Of a stretch of DNA of 64,000 nucleotides, positions 29,487-43,237 are shown in pieces (position 1 is the first letter of the stretch; every line of letters begins with the position of its first letter). The notes under the pieces were generated by a model. That model was not told where the DNA came from. It did no database searches and saw only the letters and a list, made by a program, of their open reading frames with translations. Location: NCBI GenBank assembly GCA_013433145.1, contig CM024181.1:7688001-7752000 (forward strand). Reading direction: 5' to 3'. Both the position numbers and the translations under genes were made by a program. Source of the stretch: Ascaris suum. Taxonomy: Eukaryota; Nematoda; Chromadorea; Rhabditida; Ascarididae.

Positions 29487-32400
29487 ATGCAGGTTTCGAT
29501 ACCGTCAACCGTTGAGGAGATTTCTGCGGAATCAGAAGTCACCACAAAAAAACGATTCACACACTCCGATTCTCCAACAACCAATTGGAAATCAATTTGG
29601 ATAATGGGTATCATATTGTTTTTAGTGAAAATGCAATTCGCCGTATATTATGCATCTGTGTGGCCATTTCTTCAAGAGGTATGTTTGCATTCATTTGCTG
29701 GCGAATTTGAAATTTTGAACAGGTGAGCATAGAGAGTTCTAGATTTTATGGTAATAGAGATCAAGACCGACAAAGAAACAGCTGAAAATAGAAGGAGAAG
29801 GTAAGGAGGAGGTAGTCTGACCTTTGTTTGCCCGAAGTAACATTGCGCCCTCTTACTGCTGCTTCAAAAACAATTTCGGTCTCAATGGCGGCTTTCTTCT
29901 AGACTCTGGAAAGACGGAACGGTACCCAAGTTGAAAGAAATTCCCCAACCTAAGCTGGAGGTTCGCGAACAAAGAGCTGTAGTAGTTAGTTATCTTAGCT
30001 CGGTATGTATTATCTTCTTTAGGGAAAACTCTCTCATAGTCGTTCAAAATGTAAGCACTTCAGAAAGACGTCTGATTCGTTTCTTCTCCCATAAAAGAAT
30101 ACAGTAATATGCGTTCCGAGTAAATTTTATCAGAGCTTAAGAATCAACGATACATTTATCAACAACCTTATCAATGTTATCTCTCATAACGAAAATCCTC
30201 TAAAAATCTCCTAGACATACAATCGAAATGTATGCGAATTAAATTAAATTAAAGATATTTTCAGGTTGATTCAAGTGCAACAACCACATTTTATGGTTTA
30301 ATGACCGCATCCTATAGTTTAGGTGCAGCGTTATCAGCACCAATTTTTGGTTATTTCTCAAATAAAATGCGGCAAATAAAAATTCCTGCAATTATTGGTT
30401 TATTTATTATATTTTTATCAAATTTATGCTTTATGCTAATTGAATTTATACCGAAAAATCGTAAATATTTTTTATTAATTGCAAGACTTGGACATGGTAT
30501 TGGAATAGGTTTGTTTAACAATCGATTTTCTTTTTTTTTTTTTCTTCGAGAAAAATACAACTCATTGAATTAGTAGAAGAAATAAACCTAATAAAACAAT
30601 GAAAGACATAGTGATATTTTTCATTTTAGACTAGAAGTTATACCCGTATTTTCATATATGGGTATAACTTCTAGACTAAAATGCATATTTTATTCACCAT
30701 AACGATAATAGAGATTATTTTTTAATATAATATTCAAGCCTCAAGTAAAAGTTAATAGTTAACAAATCTTTTGCAACGTTACAACAACAAATCAAAGACT
30801 TAAGCTTGGTAAAGCATCTCCAAAATTTTGTGGTCAACATGAAATGAGCGTTCGCATTTCACACTTATGATCGCGCAGTGTCCATGTCTAAAGCTGAAAT
30901 GTCTCTCGTGTATATGTCGGTTGTGTCTGTCGGATGCATGTCGATTATGCATGTTGGATTGACGGTCTCAAATTGTGAATCGCTTAGACAAGAACTACGG
31001 GTAAATATAGCGTACTTTATCGAATGATTTCCTATAGCAACGTTCAAATTGATCCATCAAAATCGAAAGCAGATAAAGCCATTTAAAAATGCTTTAAAAT
31101 TTGCATATATTTTGCAGATAGCCGGATTTTCATTTTATAGCTGTTGGATTGCAGAAGTGCACTGATTTGCACGAGTGATAAGATCAGTTAAGTGCTGATG
31201 AATTATAGGCATTTCTTACTATCGCTAGGCGTTTCTCGAAATTAGTTGACATGATGAGCGGAATTTTAGAAACTCAAATCGTATCAGTTTATTTAGCATT
31301 TTCTCCTCCCTCCATCCCCCCCCCCCCCCCCATCCCTCCTTATCATGCGCTTCATTCATGAGGTCATTTTACAATCGAAATTGTCCTTGTTACATATTAC
31401 AGCAATAAACAAATATATTTCATAAGAGTTACTTAGAGAAAATTTTGCCTCAAACTCATTAGTTCGATTGATGAGATATAAAGTGCGAAAGGAAATCATT
31501 CTTTTATATGATCTTTTTTTTTTCTGAATGAATTCACAATTTTTGCGGTATATTTCTATAGTTTTGTGTAAAAATTTTCACAAAGCCATTGGAAATTTCC
31601 CAGCGGAAAAGAAAAATGCATCTTTTTTTTTTGCGAACTTATTAGAGCTGTGATGATAATATCGATTTTTTTTTCTCACTCTCTCAAATAACGATATTCT
31701 TTGGATGAGAATATCTTCGTCGAGAAAGTGGCAAAATTTTTGCTTATTATATTTTATAAGAAATGTGCTGAGATTTTCGATAGACTTTTTTTTTTCGGCG
31801 TCGTTAACTTCGGCGAGTGCAATTTTACATTAAACTCAGTCGAAAATAGATGGACGTATAAATGAATCACTCAAATAATTACATTCGGAATCAAAAAAAA
31901 AAACATTTTACACATTTGCATAAGCTTGAAGACCTATTTAACCATAGTGTAATAAAAATTTTGAATCACATAAGCTTTTAACCACCAATAAATAGATATA
32001 TTTTTATAAATGAATCAAATATTCGTATAAATTTTTGCAGGTGCCTCTATATTATTGCAAACATATTCGGCAATTGCAAGTAGTGAAAAATAAATCAACA
32101 GCGGCCGCAATTTCGGATGGCGCTTATTGTCTTGGGATTGCATTTGGGCCAGGTTAATCGTTATTATTGAATTTATATAAAAATAAAGGCGAAAAAAATG
32201 AAGATGAAAATATCAAGAGTTCCCTCTAGTACAATATGGCCGAAGATATATTAGTTAAATGAGGCATTTCATCTAAAAATCAATGTTTATAACGCAACTG
32301 AGTGTTATACATAGTCTCATCCTAGAAGAAGCCTCTAGTGTTAAGGATTAGATAGGCAAAGGATAAGTGATCAAATGGGCAAACGACTATTATACCTATA

Positions 32401-35400
32401 CTTGTTACAAATGTTACACCATTTCGATTAAACGTTTCGGTTGAACAATTTGGTTTAAATCTAGATCGAAAAAAATTGTTATAAGGTCTATGATGGAATT
32501 TTGAACTATATGATAAAATTGTTGGGGAAAAATTTACCGAAACTTATTGAATCTATACGGTTTATACCAAATCGGATTATGGTTAAAGGTATACGAACGT
32601 ATATATTGCTTTCTTACTATTATTCATAAATTGTCTCCTATCTACTTGAAAATTAATTATATAGTAATCGAATTTTTCTTGCAGTATTTCAATTAATCTT
32701 CTCACCAATTGGCTATCCAGGCATAGCAATTGGCCCATTTATTCTCAATATGTATACAGCGTCCGCATTTACAGCTAATGGTATGATTCTACTAGCGCTA
32801 TTCTTTATTATCTTCGTATTTCGAGAACAATATAATCATATCGTCAATGAGAAAAAATTCGATAAAAGTTGGTAATTTTTATATTTTATATTATCGAAAT
32901 TTATCGATTTTTGTATAATATATTTGTAATTATTTTACTACTATACTATCATTTAATTGAAGAAGATTGAATTTTTTTTTCTTTTCAAATACAAAACTGA
33001 GGGCAATATAGAACAACATTCAATTGATCCTTTTAAATGGCGTTAATTTTTTTTTCCACACATACGATTGAGATTTATTCAAGGTAAAACGCGATGATTG
33101 GATAATATTAATCAATTTATTGCTTCATTTAAATTTTTTAAATTAATTCAACCATTATTTATTTTTATTTATTTAAATTTTAAAAAAAAGAAAGGTATTT
33201 GAAATATTTTATGCAAATTAATAGGATTCATTTTTCTCTCATCAAATCGTCCTATTTATTTAATTAAATTCAGATATATCTTATGCATTACCAAATTATG
33301 ATCGAACAGCAATCGCGTTGTGTATCTTGATAAAATTTGTTCAAATGTTTATGTATGCGAATTTTGAAACGTATGTTATTTTATTATTTATTGTTTTTGA
33401 GCTCGAGTGCTTGTTAAGGTATTGCTTAAGTTCGAGCTCTTAAGTTCGAGCTATATCTGATCGACCAATAAATAAATAGCTTATTGGAAGAGGTCTTAAT
33501 TTTTTCTATGGCTGAAATTTTTTGCAAAAATATTTGTGATCTAACTTCATCGTTCAATAGTTCTTAATTCTAATATAAGGATCGATAATTCTAGTTAGAG
33601 AGAGGAGGGACTGATTTTAGCTGAAGTCGACGTATTATCAGAGTTCAATTTCATATTTTCGCAGAACTGCGTTCTTAGAGCATATTATGAGAAGATGTCA
33701 TATTTATATTTGCTTACATCTATTTACCCAATCAGAAATCCACCAGAAATTCCGATAGGATATATTCCCATGGGAAGAGCGATTTACCTTTGGGTAAGCG
33801 CTACTTACACCACCACCACCTTTCTATTTCGACCGATCAACTTAACGAAGAATTTTGAACATTTAAAAGTAATGAAATTTTCGAGTTGTTTTATATCAGT
33901 CGAATTGTATTTTGCACTAATTTCGTTGCAAGAAAATGAATCTTCTATAGAGGATTCGTGCATTTGTTAGGTAAATAAAAATATCCAATCATCACGTTGC
34001 AAGTTTAATTTCTTATTGCCAACCTATTGCTATGAATAAAATGCAATATCGCATATTGTGCTAATTATTATTTTGCCCACTCGCTTTCACGTATTAATAT
34101 AGATGGTCAAATTTTGAGAAAACTTATATGAATTAAATTATGTTTTCTGCGTAAAAGTGCGGCGAAATTTCGATGTCCTGTTTTCGTCCTTTCTCATCTA
34201 ACACTTATTGCCAGCCGTATGTGCCAGACGATGATTGATCGATCACTTTATATTGTCTAGCATATCAATCATATCATAGGGTAAATTTTCGCATAGATAG
34301 TGCAAATTTATTGAAGAAGCAATAATTACTAGGCTTAGACACTTGGAATTATTCCACCAAATTTTTTGACTCATTTCAATTTGTCGTAGGTGGCACCAGT
34401 AAGTTGGGGAAAAATACCTTAATATTGGGGAATTATCATTAAATACCTAAATACTTGATACAGGGTTGGGTCACCATATTCAATGATCGTCTTTAAATGG
34501 ACACGTTCACAAACTGCGAAATACAATTCGGCATTAGTGTCCGCTACTGGCATTCTTGGATTCGCTTTTCTCGCTTTCTATATATGGACTAAAATTGGAC
34601 GCAGGTATATAATATGATATAGTTATAATATTTTCGAATATCTAATTTTGAGAAGAATATCCTCTATTGTGAAGAAATTAGGGGTGGCCACGACCATTTT
34701 CTAATGGTAATAAGTAATCGCTATATTTCGTTTACCACTTATGAATATCTCTAAATACTACCACTAAATAAGATGTTGTTCAATAGAACAAAATATAATG
34801 ATTGATGTGAAAATATTTTTTCGTATGTTCATATTTGAATATAGATGAAGGAAAAAGAAAAAAACATAAGTTTTAATGGGGAACGGAAAAATTCACTAGA
34901 AAATTGTATAATTTTCAAAAAATACTAACGAGTTATAACACATTTCATTGCTATTTAGCAAAATAAATTTTAAAAAAATAACAACAAATTATAACACATT
35001 TCCGTGTTATTTAGCACAAATTATTTGAGGAGATAACGAACGAATTTGTTAAAACTCTTTTATTAAGCATAATACTTACAAATGCGCTCTAATTTCAAGT
35101 GAACACTCCATAATATTAATGCCGATATTGTTAGAGGATCATGTTCATTTATAAACGACAATGAAAAAGTATATAAACTTTATAGACTGAGAGCGCAACG
35201 TTAATAAGATGCAATTTATTGAATTTGACGGGAAATTTGCATATAGTTTCGCATGGAAAATGTTTTTCTTTTAGATTGGATAATCGAATAGGTCTCCTTG
35301 CTGGATTTATTCTTTGTCTAATGTTTCATATTTGCACTTATCCATGGAAGCTTTATAATAATAAAATTTCTTATCGCGAAGAGATATCGAATGGTTTGTT

Positions 35401-37123
35401 TTTACCTAATCTACCTTATATTAGAATACCTGAAGAATCGTTTCTACCTAACGATTCGTTATAAAATACAAACCCTAATACAGAAACATCTCATATAATA
35501 CGCGCAAATATACTATCGTAAGCATTGATTTACTTTTAACCTTTACAATTTACCTTTACAATAATAATTTAGTGATTAGCCAGCATCAATTATGCAAAAA
35601 TAGATAATTTCAGGCCAGAAATTTTTATTCAAATCAAATCATTTCAATGATAAAAATTTCCCGATTACTTCATTAAGAAAAAAAAATTTAACATCCTAAA
35701 ATATTTTTAAAAAATTCTTTTATTTATAGCGCCATCGGGAAATATTGCATCAGAGAGTGTTGGCTGTCCTCGTTCATTCAAATGGTGTGGCACAACACCG
35801 GCGATCAATGTCTATTTCTATAATACGCTCTATGTATTTCTATTCGGTATCGCATTTCCATTGATTAATGTTCATTTAGCGGCATTATTTTGCGCGATAC
35901 TTGGACCACGTCGACAGGGTACAATGCAAGGCGTTAATATTCTCATTTCAAGTTTTAGTCGAGCGATTGGACCTCTACTTATTATGTTCGTTGTTTTTAT
36001 TCAAATTTTATTTCGTGAATTTATTCAATTTTTTGTTGGTTTTTTTTTCTTCTTCTAATAAAATAATATTCAAAAATATTGAAATTTTTTGTTTTTAGAA
36101 ATTAAAAAAAAAAAAGTTCAATGAGAGAAAATTTTTCAAAATGTAAGAAAATTAATAAGAAATATTTGTTGAAAATTTAATAGGGGAAAATATTTTGCAT
36201 TGCTTTAAAGTAATTGTCACAAAATGTGCTATATGGTTGTGGAGTTAGAAACGTTGCATTTTAATCGGAGAGTTAAATTAGGCATTGAGATTACTAAATT
36301 CGCGCCGAATAATCAAAAAATCTTTTCAAAAATTAAGAGGAAAAAAAAAGTTTTATTGGTTATTACATGAATTTTTGAAATATTTAATGAAATATTCGTT
36401 TTAAACAGATAATTACTTTCACAAACGCAAGGTTATAATTCGAAATTAATCGATCAATAGGCAATAAATTTGCATAATGCTGATATTTATTTTAAAGATT
36501 CCATAAGATTCCACTCAAATTTGCATAATCCTAAATATCGAATAGAAAATCCATGAAAAATAATGAAGCAGCGGCAATTCAGTAATTTTGTAACACTTTT
36601 ATCGCTACAGTCACCGTTTTTCAGCGTTACCGTACATCCTCGAAGGCAATTTTTAACCCCATGACTGGGGCAATATTTTGAAGACTAAAGTAATACTCTA
36701 ACAACTTCAACAAATTGGAAGACCCCACTAGTAAGAAATAACAAGAAAATGAGTTTCAACTATAAGAAATAATTTTATTAACATTTTTTAAATATTTTCT
36801 TTAATATATATTAATATTTTTTCTTCATATATTTTTTATAATTGATAATTATATATTATATTATATTACGTTAATATATAACTGATAATTATTTGGAAAA
36901 AAAAGAAATAATAGATAACATATAATATAAGAAATATTCTTTTAGTCAACTCTTCAATGGATATGGTCCTAAAATTGTTTGGTTGATTGAAATCGCGATA
37001 CTCACGTTCATATTATTGCCATTCTTCTTGATGTATAAAAGGATGGTACCACTGAAAACAGTTCAACAAATGACAGCTGGCGATAAATTGAAATATAAAC
37101 ATGGATATATCTATCGCTTTTAG
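29487..37123 (+). CDS. MFSD8: MFSD8/CLN7-like lysosomal MFS transporter, nine exons, two frame breaks
   Basis: Exons: 29487-29678, 30265-30508, 32041-32152, 32685-32871, 33274-33370, 34464-34604, 35275-35393, 35730-35985, 36946-37123 (stop TAG). The spliced length is 1526 nt. Removing two extra A bases leaves 1524 nt, or 507 residues, close to the 518 of human MFSD8. Similarity to MFSD8 is clear along the protein. Exon 1 has SVWPFLQE. Exon 2 has [20 protein letters not shown], the motif-A loop after TM2. Exon 4 has REQYNH after TM6. Exons 5-6 join as [16 protein letters not shown]. Exon 8 has GCPRSFKWC and [12 protein letters not shown]. Exon 9 has NGYGPK and YKRMVPL. Family knowledge: a 12-TM major facilitator protein of endolysosomes, reported as a chloride conductance and mutated in CLN7 disease. 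All junctions fit in phase except those affected by the frame breaks in exon 3 (A run 32086-32090, then TAA) and exon 4 (A run 32852-32857). The ATG at 29487 overlaps an ATATGCAG acceptor, so the true start could lie in an earlier exon. Confidence 0.85.
30623..30682. repeat. Near-perfect inverted repeat (hairpin) in MFSD8-like intron 2
   Basis: The left arm begins ATTTTAGACTAGAAGTTATA and the right arm is its reverse complement with about one internal mismatch, separated by a few bases. The arms are roughly 25-28 bp. It could be a miniature transposon end-pair remnant or a cruciform-prone site. Confidence 0.85.
31316..31331. repeat. Poly-C run (16 bases)
   Basis: Sixteen consecutive C bases inside intron 2 of the MFSD8-like gene. 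Confidence 0.95.
32086..32093 (+). other. Frame break 1 in MFSD8-like exon 3
   Basis: Reading in phase from exon 2, the frame gives a conserved [13 protein letters not shown] stretch and then hits TAA at 32091-32093. The +1 frame immediately continues with [20 protein letters not shown], which matches the next part of the family. One surplus A in the five-A run explains it. Confidence 0.85.
32852..32857 (+). other. Frame break 2 in MFSD8-like exon 4
   Basis: The exon runs in frame to a run of six A. With the sequence as given, exon 4 ends in phase 2 while exon 5 needs phase 1, and the junction would create TGA. Dropping one A makes exon 4 end in phase 1 and joins in frame to [20 protein letters not shown] of exon 5. 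Confidence 0.75.
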
Positions 37124-37139
37124 GTCTTATTCGATTACC

Positions 37140-37310
<171 letters not shown>

Positions 37311-37578
37311 AATTCAATGCTGCCAATTATGAATTTTTTTCTTAATGCTGGAAGTTTTCTTCGGTTTTTCTTAGTGCATAATTATGCATCGAGTTCAAAT
37401 CGATTAGAGTTATTTCTACTTGGTGAGAAAATCCAGCAAAATCATCTCTTCGTGTTTAAATAATCTCCGATACGAATAATTCCGATGAGTTGAAGCCATA
37501 TCGTTGTGAGTGTGATTTCGTTGGTTTGCCCGAACGTTAGTACAGTTACCGATAGAATCTCAAACAAAACTAGAAAGC

Positions 37579-37584
37579 AATAAA
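37579..37584 (+). terminator. Candidate polyadenylation signal AATAAA for the MFSD8-like gene
   Basis: An AATAAA lies about 455 bp after the MFSD8-like stop, beyond the TA array. It is a plausible 3'-end signal, but such hexamers are frequent in AT-rich DNA. Confidence 0.25.
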
Positions 37585-40500
37585 ATAGCCGAATTATTAG
37601 CGAGCCAAGATCTATTGGTGATTAATATAACAATAAAAAAATTTTACACCTTTGTGGAATTTTGCATCTGCATGATACATTATACATTATACATTATACA
37701 TTATGCAAATGCAAAATTTGCCCTGCTGTATCTATGCGTCCGTGTATATGTTTGTCTATCTACCAGCCTAAAAACCTATCTACCAGCATATCCATCAACC
37801 TCTGCTTATGAAATCTTGAAGCCGGCGTTGAGATACTTTGTAGATATAATCTAAACCACTTGGATGATCCTTCAACAAGTCGCCAATTTGTTTCATTAAT
37901 TTCAACACCAGTTATAGACACCTAAATGTGCTCGAAGTGTATTTTCCGATCAGACAACTAATCAGCCGCATTTTACGACTATTCGCTTCGAAAATATTTT
38001 CTCGAAGACTGTTGTAAAATTTTTCAGCTCAATTAAAATTGGAATTATTAGTGCGTTTGTTTCATTATTTTTTTAATAAATTATAGTAATTCTTTCGGTA
38101 CTTATTCGTTTAATGGACATGATTGTTAAAGCACATATCGTGTAAGCCTCTCTAATGTTTTCAATTTTTAAAATCTAAGTACCACGATGATAGAACGATG
38201 AGAAGTCGCACATTTATTGAAACCTTCAAATGGGCTACACACATTTTCAAATGGGAATATATCGTTCGTCACTCATCGTGTTTCCCCCGGGCTAGAGATA
38301 TTTTTTTGTGCAAATAGGCGAATAAACTAGGAGAATATTTCCGTTGCAATCCCCCTCCCCCTTTCGTACTGAAATGTTAGCGTAATATGTTATTACGTAT
38401 GATATATTTTACTAAAATAGGCTATTTCCTTTTTTTAATAGTGATATTGATAAATTGGTCATGTCGACCATCACTCATCGTATGATAATGGTGATAGGTT
38501 CTATTATTAATTCAAGATGTGTCCCAATTATGTCACCGAGCGATCAACGTACGGATTTTTGATGACAACCTTACCTGTTCATCTCCATTGTATCTTTCAT
38601 CTTGTTCGATTTTTAGAATATGCTTGAATAAAAAAAATGAGATGACTATGAACGAAAAATAAATAAATAAATACTTTCAGTTGAAAATGTTGACTCGAAA
38701 ACAGAGCGCAAGAGATGTCTTTACAAGTTCTCTTGAAGAGATTCCATAAAAGAGAAGGCTATTTATTAGGTAAAGAGTAACGAGATAATGCTCAAAACTT
38801 TTCAAAATTAATCCATTACCTTATTCAGGTAAATTTATTTCGCTTTTTTTCCGTTCCGGAATATTCCGGAATATACTTTTTCTCTCGAACATTTACTTTG
38901 CCCACTTTTTTATATCAATACGGAAGATAAATCGTAGGACTATTCAAGTAACGGCAAGAAATATCATTTCCATCATTCCGCAAAAAAAAAGAGGAAATTT
39001 TATCGTTTATATTAATTCATTTTCTTGTATAAATTAAAGCCTATGAAAAGATGAATAAAGAAGATGATCATTCGATAAGATAGGAGTATAGCACATCCAA
39101 TAAACATTACAATTAAATCAAACTTAATTCCTTATTTTAAAAAAATGCTTGCATCCATTCGGAAATTCCTTATCCGGATTTTGTTGCACGCATAAAATAC
39201 CGGACAATCCGACGATTTTGCAACACCGGAAATATGCAATATAATTTGCACTTCTATTTTATGCATATATGCAATATTGATTAAGCACTGGCTAAAGCAT
39301 TTTAATTTAATTTGCACTTCTATTTTATGCATATATGCAATATTGATAAGCATTGGCTAAAGCATTTCAATTTCTCTACTAATATCGCTCTATTATATTT
39401 AATCTTTGCACTTTGCTATCGCCTAATGGATTATATTTCACTTCTTATATTGTTATTATTTGTTTATTGTTAATTATATTGGTGCTGTATTCAGTGATTT
39501 TTTTCTATTCTCTTGTTTTTGCGTATTTCATTTATTTTTTTTCCCAACAAACGTTGAAATAAAAACGTGAAAATTAAAAAAAAACGCGCCATTTGCGCCA
39601 ATATACATGCATATTATGCATGCTTATGGGGCACGCCTCTCATACCTATTTTAACGCCATCCATCATATTATATTCCACGATCTTGCTATAATATGCTCA
39701 TGTTTCAACATTTTTTTTTGACGCTCTCATTTTTAACTTTTATTTCGCTCTTATTTTTCGACTTCTTCGGCGTTGACGGTTGTAAAAGCAGCCGGTATTA
39801 TTTTGAAATACAGTTTAGCCACAACTTAGCCACAGCTATCAAATATTTGAATATTGGATTTCAATTCAATTATGCGGTACACTAACTTCAATTCAGCCAC
39901 AACTTCCAACAAACATACTGTAACAGGTACACTACCGCATATCATATTCGGATATCAACAGATGCATAAACAGTACCACAACGCTATCATTCTACTGTGT
40001 ATGTAAATGCCTAATATAGCTCCCTAAGAATTCGCAAGACATGTATCAATTGCGCTCTCTGTCTTGTAAAACATCTCAGGTTGTCCTCAACTATCATAAA
40101 GGTAATATTTGAATGCCAAAGACTTTATTAGCATATTTATGAAATAAAACTTTCGCGTTCAAGTCCATAGACTCGATGAAATGCTGTGTTAGGTAATTGC
40201 TTCATAAAATACGCACACTCAAAATTGGTAAAAATTTGCCTTCCTTTACGATTTATTATGTTATCTGCACACCTGACCACCAGAGCACTAGAGGCAGGTA
40301 ACATTGACTATGAAAAGCCTTAGGTAATTAGAAGTCAACTATCATCTAAGAAAACGAATTTTGTCATAGTTTGACGAGAGGCAATAAATACAAGAAAGAG
40401 CCACTTCCAAGGCTGTTTTATCCGTCGATCCATGCTCGCCACGAATGGATGATCACGACGTAAGTACACGCCTCATCGTGCATTCAGCTCTACAGCAGCT

Positions 40501-41140
40501 GCTCCATAAATTTCCCAAACGCCACACATTAACACTGAACAGTAAGTATAGAATTGAATTACTATATCATATTCTAAGCGGAAAACTATCCATTCGTTTA
40601 AAAGAACTGTTTCAATAAGTTCGGGAAAGAACCACTCCTTCTTATAATTTCCCTACCCTTTAATCGTATCTATGGTAAACTTCGATAGCGCAAATCTCCT
40701 TCCTCGTAGTTTACATCAAGAGACCGGAAAAATGTTTTACACGAGAAAAAGCTCTCTTAGACCTGTCGTATGTAACCGCCTTACCTGCAACTTTGCCAGT
40801 AGCCCTATAAGGATATTTGCTGATCAACCGATATTTATGCGGGTCAATCTTCCAAATCAGCTCCCTGGATCGGATCAAAAATAAAGCTTCTCTTTCTTGT
40901 TTCCATCCTCTTTCAATACTAAACACCCAAAGTTTACATCGATATCCACTTCTCACTGCCATGCTTCGATTTTAGGTCATAATCTCCAACACTTTATGTA
41001 ACCGACTTACCTACCAATAGTCGCAGCACAAGTGCAAAATGAGCGTATTTGCGGTAATTAAACTTGCAAAAGTATAAAACCTTTTCGCAGTATAACATGT
41101 TTTGGCAGATGTAATGTCACTCAACGTAACAAACAAGACG
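37585..41140. other. Intergenic AT-rich DNA without recognisable gene
   Basis: No exon chain or domain found on either strand. It contains a 66-bp tandem duplication at 39243-39368. The stretch 40.25-41.1 kb is less AT-rich, and several GTAAGT-like donors occur near 40.45-40.55 kb, but flanking frames do not join in phase. Confidence 0.5.
39243..39368. repeat. 66-bp direct tandem duplication
   Basis: Two copies of a unit beginning AATTTGCACTTCTATTTTAT and ending near GGCTAAAGCATTT lie side by side and differ by only a few substitutions and one indel, so the duplication is recent. Confidence 0.9.
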
Positions 41141-41145
41141 TATCA

Positions 41146-41151
41146 TTTATT
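41146..41151 (-). terminator. Polyadenylation signal AATAAA of eL42
   Basis: The minus-strand hexamer AATAAA lies 123 bp after the eL42 stop codon, a normal place for the 3'-end signal. Confidence 0.5.
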
Positions 41152-41273
41152 GCAATCATATCCAGCCACAATGAAGTAGACTTCTGATGCAACAAGAAGA
41201 ACAACAGCAACAACAATTCGACCGCAAATAGACAGATCATCGGGTACGTCGAACCGATCTTTAGATAATTATC

Positions 41274-43237
41274 TTAGAACTGGATCACCTGAAAAACCAA
41301 TCAGATCAGCTCGATATACTCCTCAAATTTTTTTTTGATTAGCCTGACCTACATCCTTGACTTCTTTCGCAGAATAATCTGACCCACATTTGAACTTCTC
41401 CTGCTGCTGAGCCAGACGAACATCCTGAATACCTTTCACTCATCTACCTTTAGCGTGAATAAAACCTCTTTCGTTAATACTGCCAAATTATCACTGTCAT
41501 CTCTTCCTATATCCTTCCGAATTTTCATACCCAGCCCACGTATAAAGAGATTCTACAAATTTCCAAGAAGTATACTATTACCTGCCATCTCAAAATTTAT
41601 ATGGTTTCCTTATCCATGAAAATGAAATCCAATTATGTAACAAAACAACCTCAACAAATCGATATCCGCAACTCAAAATAGAAGAAAATAAACGTTAGTA
41701 TAATTAACAAGAAATCAAAGCACACTTATACAAACTCTTCATGATTTCAAAATCAATCTCGACGATACCCTTCTAATGGGTAATATATAAATCACTAAAA
41801 TTGTTTACCTGTCCACGAGTCTTCTTCTGTCCGCCAAGTTCGAAATGCTTACAGCGCTTTATTGGTAATTGTTTGCGATGCTTACATTCGGTACATTCCA
41901 TCCTGAGCACGATCTTCTTGGTGGTCTTTGCCTTCTTCCTAAAGATCGGCTTTGTCTGCCCTCCAAAACCCTTCTGTTTCGAGTCGTACCGACGACGCCC
42001 TTAATGCCATTTGTTCATTAGTTCATCGGCTTAAAACAATCACACTTATCACAGGTAATGACTTGAAAGACCCTTAATCTTTACCTATCAAAGTGACCTA
42101 TCATATGTTTCGACCTGAGGCATAATCACGAAAAAATAAACAGGCATAACTTGTCTAAACGCCCAATACATGCCAGTATAAAAGGCGTTTTCGGCTTGAG
42201 TAAACAACGTGCAGGTAGGTATATATTCACTGAAATATGTGAATAAAAAACCCTGTCAGACAGCAGGAAACATCCTCATCGGACGCATCCCATTCCTTCA
42301 GATACATTAAAACACCATTAACATAACTGTCTACCTGTAGTCCGGGATGATGTGAGAAGGCAAAAATCAGGATAGCCATCAAAAACTTGATCCTGATTTA
42401 CTTACCAGCACCTCATCTTTTCTTTCCTCCTTCCCTCTCCTCCTCCCCCCCAGTCCCCCAACTCGAGAAAAAAGAATATTTCACAACCAAGTGCGCTTTA
42501 GTAGTAACGTATAGCCAACTTCATAAAACATGAAAATGTTGTGCGACCACCCTCTATTCGAGCATCTCAGCGGGCCACATACTCGATTGGTCAAGAACAT
42601 TTTCAACTTTTATTGCTGACAGCTTCAGGTGTGGCGCTAATGAGTTCCACCTAGAGTAAATTTATTAACTCTATGTGCACATATACTTTTCGAGTTAGAG
42701 CTGTGACTTATAACTGACATACTCTTTACTCGTATAAAGAAAATCGTATATCCCTAACACCATTCGTTTGCGTACAAATTTCAATGCTGCACAAATGCAA
42801 TGGTACCGGAAAAAAAGATTAATAATTACGACAGTACAAAAAAAAAACGACTCAAAAGGGATTATGTGTTAAAGTACAACAAGAGAAAAATTTCCAATAA
42901 ATCGAATCAACCAATCGTCAAAAATATACTCATAAGTCGCCGCAAACAAACACAAATATATCGTCGACCCACCTGTTGTTCACCTATTAACTTCATGTTA
43001 AGGTATTCCTTTGCAAGAGAATACCCATAAGCGAGAATCCCGTAGACGACTCTGCCCACAACGAACAACAACCTAGGCGAAAACAAGTCAAATACCGAAG
43101 AGAACAAATGATCGCCAATATATACCTTGTGCATACGTCGATTCCTTTCCTTTTTTATACTGTGTTACCTTGTGCATTGTATGTTTGCGGCATTTCCCAT
43201 CGCAGAATGTCCTCCGCGTTTTCGGTACGTTGACCAT
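41274..43237 (-). CDS. rpl-36.A: 60S ribosomal protein eL42 (RPL36A/L44), three exons
   Basis: Exon 1 is 43237-43126 (start ATG at 43237-43235, ending CAAG|GTATAT, phase 1). Exon 2 is 41999-41809 (ending GGACAG|GTAAAC). Exon 3 is 41288-41274, only 15 nt, encoding VIQF and stop after a TTTTTCAG acceptor. The product is 105 residues, the usual eL42 length. It starts [16 protein letters not shown] and includes [20 protein letters not shown] and [11 protein letters not shown]. The zinc cysteines C12, C16, C73 and C76 are present, and the Pro after GGQTK, whose change gives cycloheximide resistance in yeasts, is kept. The CDGKC and ECTECKH spellings are those I know from Caenorhabditis, the main reason to call the genome nematode. 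The acceptor of exon 2 (ATTAAG) is unusually poor in pyrimidines. eL42 lines the tRNA E site of the large subunit. Confidence 0.96.

Noticed and set aside
32086..32096. AAA-TAA-A slip site resembling Euplotes +1 programmed frameshifting
   Set aside because: The genome is nematode-like, the second break has no such stop context, and single-A insertion in A runs explains both.
33695..33970. Plus-strand frame of 91 codons inside the MFSD8-like gene
   Set aside because: It lies wholly within intron 5. Exon 5 (ends 33370) and exon 6 (starts 34464) join in phase and match the family without it.
41178..41336. Plus-strand open stretch rich in Ser, Thr and Arg
   Set aside because: It overlaps the last exon and 3' UTR of minus-strand eL42 and has no splice sites of its own.
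42800..43030. Plus-strand Lys/Arg-rich frame of 76 codons
   Set aside because: It lies inside eL42 intron 1; composition follows A-rich sequence and no domain is visible.
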